The position numbers were made by a program, and so were the translations under genes. 28,660 nucleotides of DNA from JARLFX01 sp036404255. Lineage in GTDB: Bacteria > Acidobacteriota > Terriglobia > Terriglobales > Acidobacteriaceae. The stretch covers positions 1 to 28,660 of the forward strand of contig DASWOP010000011.1 of assembly GCA_036404255.1 (NCBI GenBank), read 5' to 3'. The notes under the pieces were generated by a model. The model was not told the DNA's origin, did not search any database, and was given only the letters and a program-made list of their open reading frames with translations. The first letter of the stretch is position 1. Every line of letters begins with the position of its first letter. This document shows, one piece after another, positions 1 through 7,996 of the stretch.

Positions 1-1
1 C

Positions 2-211
2 GGCATCGAAAATGCCATCGGTCGGCTGCGCCGCGCGCTGCCCAGAAAGATCCACCCCAGCCTGCTTACCCCCAAGCAGATCGACAGTATCGCCCGCCGA
101 TATAATCACACTCCTAGAAAATGCCTCGGCTTCAAAACTCCCGCCGAGATCTTCTTATCCCATCTGGTGCACTTCCAATGTGAATCCACACCTTCGCTGC
201 GCTCAGGATGA
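2..211 (+). CDS. IS30-family transposase, C-terminal end (partial, cut by window start)
   Basis: The reading frame is open from the first bases to a TGA at 209-211 and encodes about 69 residues. The segment IENAIGRLRRALPRK, then LTPKQIDSIARRYNHTPRK, then GFKTPAEIF is the characteristic C-terminal end of IS30-type DDE transposases (the 'NxRPRKxLGFxTPAEVF' end, just after the catalytic glutamate helix). The catalytic core and the left end of the element lie outside the window, so whether the copy is intact cannot be judged. I could not identify the terminal inverted repeat after the stop. The annotation rests on family pattern recognition; the family call is fairly secure, the exact IS is unknown. 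Confidence 0.8.
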   Translation, partial: GIENAIGRLRRALPRKIHPSLLTPKQIDSIARRYNHTPRKCLGFKTPAEIFLSHLVHFQCESTPSLRSG

Positions 212-316
212 CGGCAACCACAACTGCAAAAACAAGAGCAACGGCAACAATAGGAACAACGGCAAAAGCAAAAGAAAAAGCAGATTCTTCGCGCAAGTGC
301 GCGCTCAGAATGACAG
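188..316. repeat. Low-complexity intergenic sequence with two 'GCGCTCAG(G/A)ATGACG/A' elements
   Basis: Two related segments occur: CTTCGCTGCGCTCAGGATGA at 192-211 and a longer version at about 288-316 containing a small perfect hairpin (CGCGC 290-294, AAGT loop, GCGCG 299-303) before CTCAGAATGACAGG. Between them lies purine-rich AAC/GGCAAC low-complexity DNA. Sequences of this type are, to my knowledge, widely dispersed between genes in acidobacterial genomes; copy number in this genome cannot be seen here. No gene is supported between 212 and 478. Confidence 0.35.
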
Positions 317-480
317 GGTATATGGAATGAACTTCTATCTCAGGGTATATGGAATGAACTTCTATCTCAGGGTATATGGAGTGAACTTCTGGTCAGAACC
401 TATGGAGTGAACTTCTATCCAGAGCCTATGAAGTGAGCTTCTATCCAGAGTATATGGGTGAATTTCTATCTCAGGGCATT
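314..480. repeat. Tandem minisatellite, 26-27 bp unit, about 6.3 copies
   Basis: Units begin at 314, 341, 368, 394, 420 and 446, with a partial unit at 472-480. The first two are 27 bp and identical; later ones are 26 bp and diverge slightly. The core of the unit is TATGGAGTGAACTTCTATC, preceded by CAGGG or CAGAG. Copies are contiguous with no spacers, so this is not a CRISPR array. The array ends exactly at the stop codon (minus strand) of the GH16 gene, so it lies in that gene's 3' untranslated region. Confidence 0.9.
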
Positions 481-2413
481 AGTGAGCGGGTGGTGGCGAT
501 GTGAGATCTTTGCGCTGCCAGACGCGGACGTAATCGATCACAAAATCGGCGGGGAGTTTGTGGTCGTCGAGAGCGTCATTGTCCCATCCGCCGGAGGGGT
601 AGGTGAACATGAGGTACTCGGGGACGGAGGGCACGCGTTCGTCTTCGAAGCGAAGAACCTCCCTGCCGTTGCAGTAGAAGACGAGCAGGCCGGGCTGCCA
701 GAGGACGCCGGAGGTGATGTAGCCATCCTTGTCTGGCTGCACGTAGATCTTGGTGCTGCCGGTGGAGCGATGATCCGCCTTGTAGCCGTCCCAGTGGAGG
801 GCGATGTTGTAGCGGTAGATCCCCCAGCGAGAGAGGAACTCCATGATGTCAAGCTCCATGCCGCCGTTGCGCGTGTCGCCGCGTTTATATTTGTCGCCAG
901 CAGCGGGGCCACGGTCGGGCATCATCCAGAAGGCGGGCCACAGGCCGGGCGCGGATGGCAGCTTCATGCGCGCTTCAAAGTATCCGTAGCGCTGGGTGAA
1001 CTTGCCGAAGGAGTCGAGGAATCCGGCGGCGTATTCGGTCTTCTTCTGCTGCGGATCGTCGTTGTGGAAGCCCGTCTTCTTCTCGTAGCGCAGGGTGGCT
1101 GCACCGTTACCGATGATGACGTCGTCCTTCGTCCAGTGGGTGCGCTGGTCGTAGTAGTTGTCTCCGTAGATGTTCCACTTTTTGTCGTCGAGGGTGGTGC
1201 CGTTGAACTCTTCGTCGAAGGTCGCGACCCAGTCGCCGGGGACGGGTGGGCGCTTGCCCAGCCAGACGGGCAAGGTAGCGGGAGGCGCGGCGGCGGTGAT
1301 GGATTCGATCAGCAGCGACGCCGGGCCGGAGGGGCTTTCAGCACTTATGGCAATGGCGGAGACAGCATCGCTGATGAAGGGCGTTCCGGTGCCGGGGCGG
1401 CCATGATAGAGCGCACTCTTCTCGCTGTTGGCGGGCATGGCGACCCAGGGTCTGGAGGCCAGGAACGAGACGTTGAGGACGCGCTCTTCGCCGGGTTGCA
1501 GCGGTGTGGCGAATCTCATGGTATCTGTAGGGCCGTCGTTGCTGTTGATCAGGGCGTTGGGCGTGATGGGCGCTTTGCCTGTGTTTTTGAGCCTGAAGTG
1601 AACCTCAACGTAGTCGCGCAGATCCCAACGGCCGATTGCCGGCTTCAGCAAGACTGATTTTCCGCTGCCGCCGGAGAAGGTGGCGGCGATACCGTCTGGC
1701 GTGAAGGAGGCTTTGGCTCCGCCGGTGGTGGTGAGTTGTTTCGCGGGATCGAATGCGGCGTCTTTGCCGAAGAGGATGCCGTTGGTGGGTTTGGTGCGTA
1801 TGGTGGCGGGATCAATCGGCGGTGCATCGCCGGGATGGCCGGCGGCGGTGAGGGACTGAATCTGAAAGACCTGCGGGTTATCCGACTTGCCGGCGAATAG
1901 CTTGATGTGGCTGATGGCAGCGGAGTTGAGGGCGTAGCCAGGATGGCCGTAGGAGGTGCCGAAGTAGACGGTGAGCGTGGTGGATTTGCCGGGAGGGAGG
2001 GTGGCGAGCTCGGCGTTCCAGGGATTTGCCTGCCAGTTGCCGTCGTTGTCCAGCCGCAGGTTGACACGGAAGGGTTTCTCGCCGGGGTTGAAGATGCGGA
2101 TATCGACGTGACCGTAGGCGGAGAGGTCAAACTTGCCGCCGGGAGCGGCGATATCGATGCCTGGATAGCCCGTGGTCGCGGGCGGAATGGTGACCTGCAA
2201 GGCAGGGGATCCGGACTGGCGGACGTTGGTGACGGTCACGGCGGCGGAGGTGGTGGTGCCTCCCTGAGCGGCAAAATCTGCGGCGGGGTTGAGAAGCTGC
2301 TTCACGTCAGATTTCTGCGCGGCGAGGGGCAAAGCCGGCAGCAGGAGAGCTACAGCGAGAGCGCAGGCAAAGCAACGTATTACGGAGGCGCGATCTTGAA
2401 ACAGGGCAGGCAT
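479..2413 (-). CDS. Exported GH16-family glycoside hydrolase (endo-beta-glucanase/laminarinase-like) with N-terminal beta-sandwich modules
   Basis: This is a secreted or periplasmic endo-acting beta-glycanase of clan GH-B. With the start at 2413 the 644-aa product opens with a clear signal peptide (MPALFQDRASVIRCFACALA..., cleavage near LPLAAQ). Two upstream in-frame ATGs (2434, 2443) would only lengthen the n-region, and none of the three has a visible Shine-Dalgarno sequence. Residues about 40-390 hold two similar beta-rich modules, possibly carbohydrate-binding, each ending near an 'I.SITAA' strand. The GH16 domain follows (FDEEFNGTTLDDKKWNIYG... to the DYVRVWQ end strand). The catalytic ELDIMEF motif supplies nucleophile E520, D522 and acid/base E525 (ExDxxE form). 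It is transcribed divergently from the GH39-like gene across the palindrome at 2466. Family assignment is firm; the substrate (beta-1,3- or mixed-linkage glucan, or another GH16 target) is inference. Confidence 0.88.
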   Translation of the reverse strand: MPALFQDRASVIRCFACALAVALLLPALPLAAQKSDVKQLLNPAADFAAQGGTTTSAAVTVTNVRQSGSPALQVTIPPATTGYPGIDIAAPGGKFDLSAYGHVDIRIFNPGEKPFRVNLRLDNDGNWQANPWNAELATLPPGKSTTLTVYFGTSYGHPGYALNSAAISHIKLFAGKSDNPQVFQIQSLTAAGHPGDAPPIDPATIRTKPTNGILFGKDAAFDPAKQLTTTGGAKASFTPDGIAATFSGGSGKSVLLKPAIGRWDLRDYVEVHFRLKNTGKAPITPNALINSNDGPTDTMRFATPLQPGEERVLNVSFLASRPWVAMPANSEKSALYHGRPGTGTPFISDAVSAIAISAESPSGPASLLIESITAAAPPATLPVWLGKRPPVPGDWVATFDEEFNGTTLDDKKWNIYGDNYYDQRTHWTKDDVIIGNGAATLRYEKKTGFHNDDPQQKKTEYAAGFLDSFGKFTQRYGYFEARMKLPSAPGLWPAFWMMPDRGPAAGDKYKRGDTRNGGMELDIMEFLSRWGIYRYNIALHWDGYKADHRSTGSTKIYVQPDKDGYITSGVLWQPGLLVFYCNGREVLRFEDERVPSVPEYLMFTYPSGGWDNDALDDHKLPADFVIDYVRVWQRKDLTSPPPAH

Positions 2414-2465
2414 GATCTGGAGGTTACTTGACATTGGACTCATTGGGCTCGCACACTGGATTCGG

Positions 2466-2481
2466 TTGAAATCGTTTTCAA
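2466..2481. promoter_or_regulatory. LacI/GalR-type operator 1 (divergent GH16 / GH39)
   Basis: The sequence is TTGAAATCGTTTTCAA, a 16 bp near-perfect palindrome with a central CG, one base off TTGAAAACGTTTTCAA. It lies 46 bp before the GH39-like start and 52 bp before the GH16 start, so one site could control both. Read on the minus strand it shares 15 of 16 bases with operator 2 at 4105. A TATATT at 2493-2498 could be a plus-strand -10 box. Central-CG palindromes of this form are typical of LacI/GalR regulators; binding itself is inferred. Confidence 0.75.
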
Positions 2482-2516
2482 ATCTATCACGCTATATTGA
2501 CGCGTGTCGCGCCCCT

Positions 2517-2520
2517 GGAG
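2517..2520 (+). promoter_or_regulatory. Shine-Dalgarno GGAG fixing the GTG start at 2528
   Basis: GGAG lies 7 nt before the GTG at 2528. The upstream in-frame GTG at 2504 has no such motif and would add eight residues before the signal peptide, so 2528 is preferred. Confidence 0.6.
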
Positions 2521-2527
2521 AGTATCT

Positions 2528-4042
2528 GTGCTTTCGAAGATATGTTTTGCTGCATCCCTGTTTCCTTTTGTACTGCTGGCCGGCGCATGGGGACAGAAGC
2601 CGCCCGCTATTGAACTGAAGATCGATGCCAGTGCGAAGGGCACAGCGTTTCCGCACTATTGGGAGCAGATGTTCGGCTCCGGGCGGGCGATTCTGAGCCT
2701 GCGGGAAGGCTACCGGAAGGACCTGCGGACGGTGAAGCAGGCAACCGGCTTTACCTATGTGCGCTTCCATGCGATCTTTCACGATGAGGCGGGCTTCTTT
2801 GACCTGGATGCGAATGGCAAACCGATCTACAACTTTTCGTATGTAGACCAGATCTACGATGGGCTGCTTGAAAACGGTGTCAAGCCATTCGTGGAATTGA
2901 GCTTTATGCCGCAGAAGATGGCGTCCGATCCGAAGATGTTGCATACCTTCTGGTACAAGCAGAATATTTCTCCGCCGAAGGACTATGCGATGTGGGATGC
3001 CATGATCGAAGCCTTCACGCGCCACCTGGTGGAACGGTATGGCATCGACGAGGTCTCGCAGTGGTACTTCGAAGTGTGGAATGAGCCGAACATCGACTTC
3101 TGGGGCGGCGATCCGAAGCTGGAGGCGTATCTGAAGCTGTACGACCACACGGCGCGTGATGTGAAACGCGTGGACGGACGGCTGCGAGTGGGCGGTCCGG
3201 CTACGGCGCGCGTGGAGTGGACGCCGGAGTTTCTGGCGTATTGCAAGCAGCATGATGTGCCGGTTGATTTTCTATCGACCCATGTCTATGGCAACGATTC
3301 TTCGCAGGATGTCTTCGGCACGAAGGAAGTGATTCCGCAGGACAGGATGGTCTTCCGCGCAGTCAGCAAGGTGCATGAGCAGATCAAGGCATCGCCCTAT
3401 CCGCAGATGCCGCTGATCATGAGCGAGTACAACGCGACCTATCTGACGCAGCCGGAGGTTACGGACTCAACCTTCATGGGGCCGTGGCTGGCCAATACGA
3501 TCCGCCAGTGCGATGGGCTGACGGCGATGATGAGCTATTGGAGCTTCTCCGATGTGTTTGAGGAGCAGGGCGTGGTGAAGACGCCGTTCTATGGCGGCTA
3601 TGGGTTGATCGCGGAGAACAATATTCCCAAGCCAGCACTGAACGCATTTGCCATGCTGCACGAATTGGGGGAGACGCGGCTGCATGTTGATTCGGACTCG
3701 GCGCTGGTGACGCGGCGCAAGGATGGCGCCATTGTGGCAGCGCTGTGGAACTATGCGCCGCCTTCTGCGGAACCGGTAACCGGAGCGTCGAAGAGCTTTG
3801 TGCTGAAGCTGGCGGGGGCAGGCAAGCATGCGCGCATCACGCGGCTGGATGCCACGCACGGGAACGTGAATCCGGCGTTTGCGGCTATGGGGAAGCCGGC
3901 GAATCCGTCGCAGGCGCAGATCATTGCGCTGCGTGAGGCGGGAAAGCCAGCGGCGGCGGAGGTGCGGACGCTGGAGAAGAACGGCGAGCTGAAGATTGAC
4001 GTTCCGTCGCAGGGGTTGGTGGTGGTAGAGATCGTTCCATAA
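2528..4042 (+). CDS. GH39-like glycoside hydrolase (beta-xylosidase-type), exported
   Basis: This is a retaining exo-glycosidase with a TIM barrel of clan GH-A. The 504-aa product starts at GTG 2528 behind GGAG and carries a signal peptide (VLSKICFAASLFPFVLLAGA, cleavage near AWGQ). The barrel shows the clan's two catalytic glutamates: the acid/base in WNEPN (E186) and the nucleophile in MSEYNA (E300). The segment HAIFHDE with the FSYVDQIYDGLLENGVKPFVEL strand-helix-strand is typical of GH39 (XynB-like) enzymes. A C-terminal beta-sandwich from about residue 390 completes the fold. It probably trims xylose or another pentose or uronic side residue, or acts on short oligosaccharides, in the periplasm; specificity within GH39 is broad. 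It sits between two operator sites with GH16 genes on both sides, which suggests co-regulated glycan breakdown. Confidence 0.85.
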   Translation: MLSKICFAASLFPFVLLAGAWGQKPPAIELKIDASAKGTAFPHYWEQMFGSGRAILSLREGYRKDLRTVKQATGFTYVRFHAIFHDEAGFFDLDANGKPIYNFSYVDQIYDGLLENGVKPFVELSFMPQKMASDPKMLHTFWYKQNISPPKDYAMWDAMIEAFTRHLVERYGIDEVSQWYFEVWNEPNIDFWGGDPKLEAYLKLYDHTARDVKRVDGRLRVGGPATARVEWTPEFLAYCKQHDVPVDFLSTHVYGNDSSQDVFGTKEVIPQDRMVFRAVSKVHEQIKASPYPQMPLIMSEYNATYLTQPEVTDSTFMGPWLANTIRQCDGLTAMMSYWSFSDVFEEQGVVKTPFYGGYGLIAENNIPKPALNAFAMLHELGETRLHVDSDSALVTRRKDGAIVAALWNYAPPSAEPVTGASKSFVLKLAGAGKHARITRLDATHGNVNPAFAAMGKPANPSQAQIIALREAGKPAAAEVRTLEKNGELKIDVPSQGLVVVEIVP

Positions 4043-4071
4043 GAGTTTGAGGGGTAGGGGAACGGAGATAC

Positions 4072-4120
4072 TTGACAATCGTCTGTGGAAGCGATGATGA
4101 TGCCTTGAAAACGATTTCAG
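4072..4120 (+). promoter_or_regulatory. Putative promoter with LacI/GalR-type operator 2 (GH16 lipoprotein operon)
   Basis: TTGACA at 4072-4077 is a consensus-like -35 box; the -10 (GATGAT/TGATGA, 4093-4100) is weak. The operator TTGAAAACGATTTCAG at 4105-4120 follows at once, 54 bp before the ATG at 4175, in the usual repressor position. The same bases also form half of an 8 bp inverted repeat (AAAACGAT 4108-4115, loop TTCAG, ATCGTTTT 4121-4128). The operator is well supported by recurrence in this window, the promoter boxes less so. Confidence 0.65.
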
Positions 4121-4174
4121 ATCGTTTTTGTGTGTTCGTACAGATGAACACATTCCAGCTACTGGAGCTGGCCT

Positions 4175-5878
4175 ATGCGACCTATCTATCTTCTTTTCGC
4201 GGCTGTTCTGCTGGCGGGCTGCGGAGTGCAGCCACCGGCAGGGAATAGTGCAGCCACGACTCCTGCGCCTGTCTTGAACCAGGCGATCGTTACGGTGTTG
4301 CCTGCGGGGTTGCCAGCGGCGTATCCGACATTCACGGAAGACTTCAACCAGGGATATCTCGACCAGACGAAGTGGTCGAACAGCTACGTGAATACTTCGA
4401 CCTTCGATACGGACCGGCCGCTGTGGACCAGCGATGCGTTTGATTTTCTGCCGGGCGGCGGCATCCGATTGCGCGCGGACAACAGGCCGACCACGGTGCC
4501 AGCGAACCATCCGGGGTTGAATAAGCTGTATACCGCCGGTGCGATTACGACCTACGGATCTTTTTCGCAGGCGTATGGATATTTCGAAGTGAAGGCACGT
4601 CTGCCAAAGGGGTCGGGAATGTTTCCGGCGTTCTGGTTCCTCGCGCAGAACGTTGGCATCTATCCGCCGGAGATCGATGTCTTCGAGGGACAGGGCGCGG
4701 ACCCAACGTATCAGGATGAGAACTGGTTCTGGAAGAATCCGACGACAGGCGCAACGGCTGATGCTCCGAACGCCTATTCGGGCGGGCCGGATTGGACGGC
4801 GGCTTACCACACCTATGGGCTGGCGTGGATGCCGGGACAGTTGATCTTCTACATCGACGGGCTGGCGCACTACACGCAGAACAGCGCAAACGTTACGGCG
4901 GAGCCGATGTACATCATTCTCGATGCGGATATCGGCATCTTCAATCACGGAACGATTGTGGGCACGTCGCAGTTTCCGGGCTATCTGGATGTGCTGTACG
5001 TGCATGCGTATCAGTTCCAGGGCATGCCGGCGGGGAATACGATTCCGTTTACGTGGGGCAAGACCACACTGTCTGCATTGACCGTGAGCCCGGGCGATAC
5101 GGTGACGCTCCACTCCACGCTTGTGAATGGACCGACGAGTGGGACGGGGAATGACGGGACAACGGGGCCGCACGTGAATTTCCTGGTGAAGGATTATTTC
5201 TACGACGCTAACAGCACGGTGTATTCCAATACGGCGATTACGGTTCCCACGCCGATGGATGCAGGAGCTACGCTGCCGGTGACGGCATCCTTCAAAGTGC
5301 CTACGACGATGCCTGCAGGAATCTACAACTACAGCATGTCGGCTTGTTACAGCGTTGGGTGCAGCTCCAGAAGCCAGTTGAATCCGGGAGGCGCGCCGGC
5401 GCGGTTTACGGTGGTTAGCCAACCGCTGCTGACGCTTTCCTCTCTGGGCTTAACTCCACCGCAGGGCAAGCCGTACAGCGGTTCGGTCACCTATCTGGAT
5501 AGCGGCAAGACGATCCAGATGCAGGGAAACATGTGGCTCACAGCACCCTACAGCTATACCGTGACGCCGAGCACGATGCTGGAGTTTGATTTCAGCTCCA
5601 CTGCTGCAGGCGACGATTACTGCGTTGGACTTTTCCCCAGCGCGAACTACGGGGCGCTGCCGGCGCAGCAGTTTCTGTTTCAGATCGGCGGTGGGCGGCA
5701 GCTTGGAGTGCAGAGCTTCAATCACTACGTGACAAGCTCGGGCAGTATTCACTACATGATCCCGGTGGGCGATTACTACAACGGCAGCATGGTGAACCTG
5801 GTGCTGCTGAGTACGAACGGAACCACCGCAAATGCTAACGCCACCTTCAGCAATATCCGAATCTACGAAGGGCCATAG
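4175..5878 (+). CDS. GH16-family lipoprotein (endo-beta-glucanase-like)
   Basis: This is an endo-acting beta-glycanase, probably anchored to the outer membrane through a lipid. The 567-aa product has a lipoprotein signal (MRPIYLLFAAVLLAGC, lipobox LAGC). The GH16 domain runs from about residue 48 (TFTEDFNQGYLDQTKW) to 280, with PPEIDVFEG carrying E166, D168 and E171 of the ExDxxE motif. Residues about 290-415 form a CARDB- or Ig-like module; about 420-565 is a beta-rich module ending in FSNIRIYEG that resembles a carbohydrate-binding jelly roll, though I cannot name its family. GGAG at 4164-4167 lies 7 nt before the ATG. It differs in architecture from the first GH16, with extra domains C-terminal instead of N-terminal. 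The next gene starts within 20 bp, so the two form an operon under operator 2. Confidence 0.88.
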   Translation: MRPIYLLFAAVLLAGCGVQPPAGNSAATTPAPVLNQAIVTVLPAGLPAAYPTFTEDFNQGYLDQTKWSNSYVNTSTFDTDRPLWTSDAFDFLPGGGIRLRADNRPTTVPANHPGLNKLYTAGAITTYGSFSQAYGYFEVKARLPKGSGMFPAFWFLAQNVGIYPPEIDVFEGQGADPTYQDENWFWKNPTTGATADAPNAYSGGPDWTAAYHTYGLAWMPGQLIFYIDGLAHYTQNSANVTAEPMYIILDADIGIFNHGTIVGTSQFPGYLDVLYVHAYQFQGMPAGNTIPFTWGKTTLSALTVSPGDTVTLHSTLVNGPTSGTGNDGTTGPHVNFLVKDYFYDANSTVYSNTAITVPTPMDAGATLPVTASFKVPTTMPAGIYNYSMSACYSVGCSSRSQLNPGGAPARFTVVSQPLLTLSSLGLTPPQGKPYSGSVTYLDSGKTIQMQGNMWLTAPYSYTVTPSTMLEFDFSSTAAGDDYCVGLFPSANYGALPAQQFLFQIGGGRQLGVQSFNHYVTSSGSIHYMIPVGDYYNGSMVNLVLLSTNGTTANANATFSNIRIYEGP

Positions 5879-5896
5879 CGCACAGTGCATACTTTG

Positions 5897-7825
5897 ATGA
5901 AACAATTTGCTCCCACGCTCCGTTCGTTCACCGTCGCTACGCTAACCACCGCAATGCTGCTGCTTGCCGGCTGCGCGACCGAAGGAACTGCCGCACCTGC
6001 GCCACAGGCGGGCGCGGCGCTGCAGGGGAGGGTTCATGGCGGGCAGAGTCCGATCGCAGGGGCGCAGATCTATCTACTGGCAGCGGGTACATCAGGGTAT
6101 GGCGGCGCATCGACTTCGCTGATCAATCGTGGCAGCAGCGGAACGACTGCGATTGGGCAGTATGTAGTGACGGATGCGCAGGGGATGTTCACAATTACCG
6201 GCGACTATACGTGCACGCCAAATTCGCAGGTTTACATTCTGGCGCTGGGGGGCAATCCGGGGCTTGGTGAGGGACAGACGAATCCGGTGCTCGCGCTGAT
6301 GGCGGTGCTGGGTAACTGCCCGAGCGGTGGATCGTTCCTCAGCTCGATCCCATTTATCTCGATTAATGAGGTCACTACTGTGGCCGGTGTCTATGCACTG
6401 GCAGGGTTTATGACGGATGCGACGCACGTGGCTTCCAGCGGTACTGCACTTGCGCTGACGGACATTGCCAATGCGTTTGCTACCGCAGGTAATCTGGTGA
6501 ATGTTGGGACGGGCAGCGCGTACAGCGTTACACCCTCAACGACAACGGGTGTGGTGCCGCAGGCGGAGATTAATACGCTAGGAGATATTCTGCAAGCCTG
6601 CGTGAACAGCAGTGGAGATACAACAACGACAACCGCTGCCTGCTATCAGCTATTTGCCGCGACGAACAATGGCACTGCGCCTGCCAATACGGTGGAGGCG
6701 GCGCTGCATATCGCTCATGCTCCGGGCAGCAATGTGAATGCACTTTATATGTTGCTGACATCGATTGGAGCGGCGTTCAGTCCGGCGCTCAGCGCGGCAC
6801 CGAATGACTGGACAATTGGCATTACATACAGCAGCCCAAGTTTTGGGTTGTCTCCGGTGAGCACGGCGGTGGATGGTACGGGGAATGTCTGGACGGTGCA
6901 GCAGGATACGAATTCTGTGACGAAGTTGAGCAGCTTTGGCGTGATGGCGGCGGGTTCACCCTTTACCGGATTTTCGCTGCCGACGCAGGTGGCGCTGGAT
7001 AGCCTGGGGAATGCGTGGGTGACCAATGCGGCCAGTTCTGGACAGTTGCTGACAAACCTGGGAATTACGAAGATTGCGGCAGCGGACAGTTCGGAGACGA
7101 ACTACACGACTGGCGGGATCATGCGACCAGCGGGCGTGGCGATTGATGCTGCGAATAATGTGTGGACCGCTAACCAGGTGCTGGCGGGCGGCAACGTGAG
7201 CCGCATAACCAATGCGGGTGCTGCGTTCACAACAAATGTGGGGCCGTTTGGCGGTACGGAGGAGCAGGCGGTGCAAAGCATTGCGATCGATGGCTCCGGC
7301 AATGCATGGACGACGACCGCATACAACGCGTTGAACCGGATGAATGCAACGACGGGGAATCTGAGTTACAGCAACACCTATAGCGCGTTGACGCTGGGGG
7401 CGCTGGCAATTGATAGCTCGTCGACGGTGTGGATCGCCGACCCGGTGAATGGCGTGAACGGTCTGAACGGCGCTACGGGGAGCTTTCTTGCGGGCTCGCC
7501 GTTTAGCGGAGGGGGCATTCGGAATGTCAGCAGCATTGCGCTGGACGGTGCAAACCAAGTCTGGACAGCCAGCTACACGGCGCTTTCTACGGGCTGCACG
7601 GGACAGGTGAGCGGCATAACGAAGACCGGAGTGGCGGTTACGCCATCCTCGGGTTACACCACGCCAACGCTGAGCACGGAGACAAATGGCTGCGTGTATT
7701 CGCTGGCAATCGATGGTTCGGGGAACATCTGGTATGCCGGGCCGGGGACGATCACGGAGTTCGTTGGAGTGGCAGTACCGGTGCATACGCCTATCATTCC
7801 GACGGCACTTGCTGTGAAACCTTGA
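5897..7825 (+). CDS. NHL-propeller lipoprotein with four-cysteine domain (paralogue of 25855-27153)
   Basis: The 642-aa protein starts at ATG 5897 (a GTG at 5885 is a four-codon-longer alternative; neither has a well-placed Shine-Dalgarno). It has a lipoprotein signal (MKQFAPTLRSFTVATLTTAM... LLLAGC). After the lipid anchor comes a carboxypeptidase-regulatory-like beta-sandwich (GRVHGGQSPIAGAQIYLL). A domain of about 200 residues with no family I recognise follows, with cysteines C106, C141, C235 and C249 and the phrase INEVTTVAGVYAL. From about residue 310 an NHL/Vgb-like beta-propeller has repeats such as VALDSLGNAWVTN and IAIDGSGNAWTT. No catalytic residues were found. Lying directly after the GH16 lipoprotein, it may bind or scaffold glycan or enzymes at the cell surface; this is inference. 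Confidence 0.8.
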   Translation: MKQFAPTLRSFTVATLTTAMLLLAGCATEGTAAPAPQAGAALQGRVHGGQSPIAGAQIYLLAAGTSGYGGASTSLINRGSSGTTAIGQYVVTDAQGMFTITGDYTCTPNSQVYILALGGNPGLGEGQTNPVLALMAVLGNCPSGGSFLSSIPFISINEVTTVAGVYALAGFMTDATHVASSGTALALTDIANAFATAGNLVNVGTGSAYSVTPSTTTGVVPQAEINTLGDILQACVNSSGDTTTTTAACYQLFAATNNGTAPANTVEAALHIAHAPGSNVNALYMLLTSIGAAFSPALSAAPNDWTIGITYSSPSFGLSPVSTAVDGTGNVWTVQQDTNSVTKLSSFGVMAAGSPFTGFSLPTQVALDSLGNAWVTNAASSGQLLTNLGITKIAAADSSETNYTTGGIMRPAGVAIDAANNVWTANQVLAGGNVSRITNAGAAFTTNVGPFGGTEEQAVQSIAIDGSGNAWTTTAYNALNRMNATTGNLSYSNTYSALTLGALAIDSSSTVWIADPVNGVNGLNGATGSFLAGSPFSGGGIRNVSSIALDGANQVWTASYTALSTGCTGQVSGITKTGVAVTPSSGYTTPTLSTETNGCVYSLAIDGSGNIWYAGPGTITEFVGVAVPVHTPIIPTALAVKP

Positions 7826-7893
7826 ACCGCTTGAACGACTTAGAGAAATAGTTGCCCATTCTGTGACGAGAGTGATAATTTGGTTGACCGTGA

Positions 7894-7909
7894 TTGAAAA
7901 CGTTTTCAA
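7894..7909. promoter_or_regulatory. LacI/GalR-type operator 3 (GH3 operon)
   Basis: TTGAAAACGTTTTCAA is a perfect 16 bp palindrome, 87 bp before the GH3 ATG. A TTGACC at 7884-7889 and TAATAG at 7912-7917 flank it and could be promoter boxes, though their 22-nt spacing is too long for a standard promoter. It is the best-formed copy of the motif in the window. Confidence 0.8.
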
Positions 7910-7996
7910 AGTAATAGCTGCTGAGAGATATTCGCAGGTGTAAGCGGCGGCGTTGAAGAGAGATTTGGACTTGGTTTTGATAAGAAGGAGATTTTG

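Noticed and set aside
314..410. Peptide repeat VYGMNFYLR encoded by the minisatellite
   Set aside because: Later units are 26 bp, which breaks the frame, and no ribosome site precedes it; it is a by-product of the 27 bp units.
314..480. Possible CRISPR array
   Set aside because: Units are contiguous with no spacers and no cas genes are present.
458..1657. 399-aa plus-strand open frame opposite the first GH16 gene
   Set aside because: Composition is Val/Gly-rich shadow sequence, no ribosome site or family match; the minus strand carries a clear GH16 domain.
3467..5422. 651-aa open frame on the minus strand
   Set aside because: It lies opposite the GH39-like and GH16 genes, is extremely rich in Arg, His and Ile without domain resemblance, and reflects the GC-rich codon pattern of the real genes.
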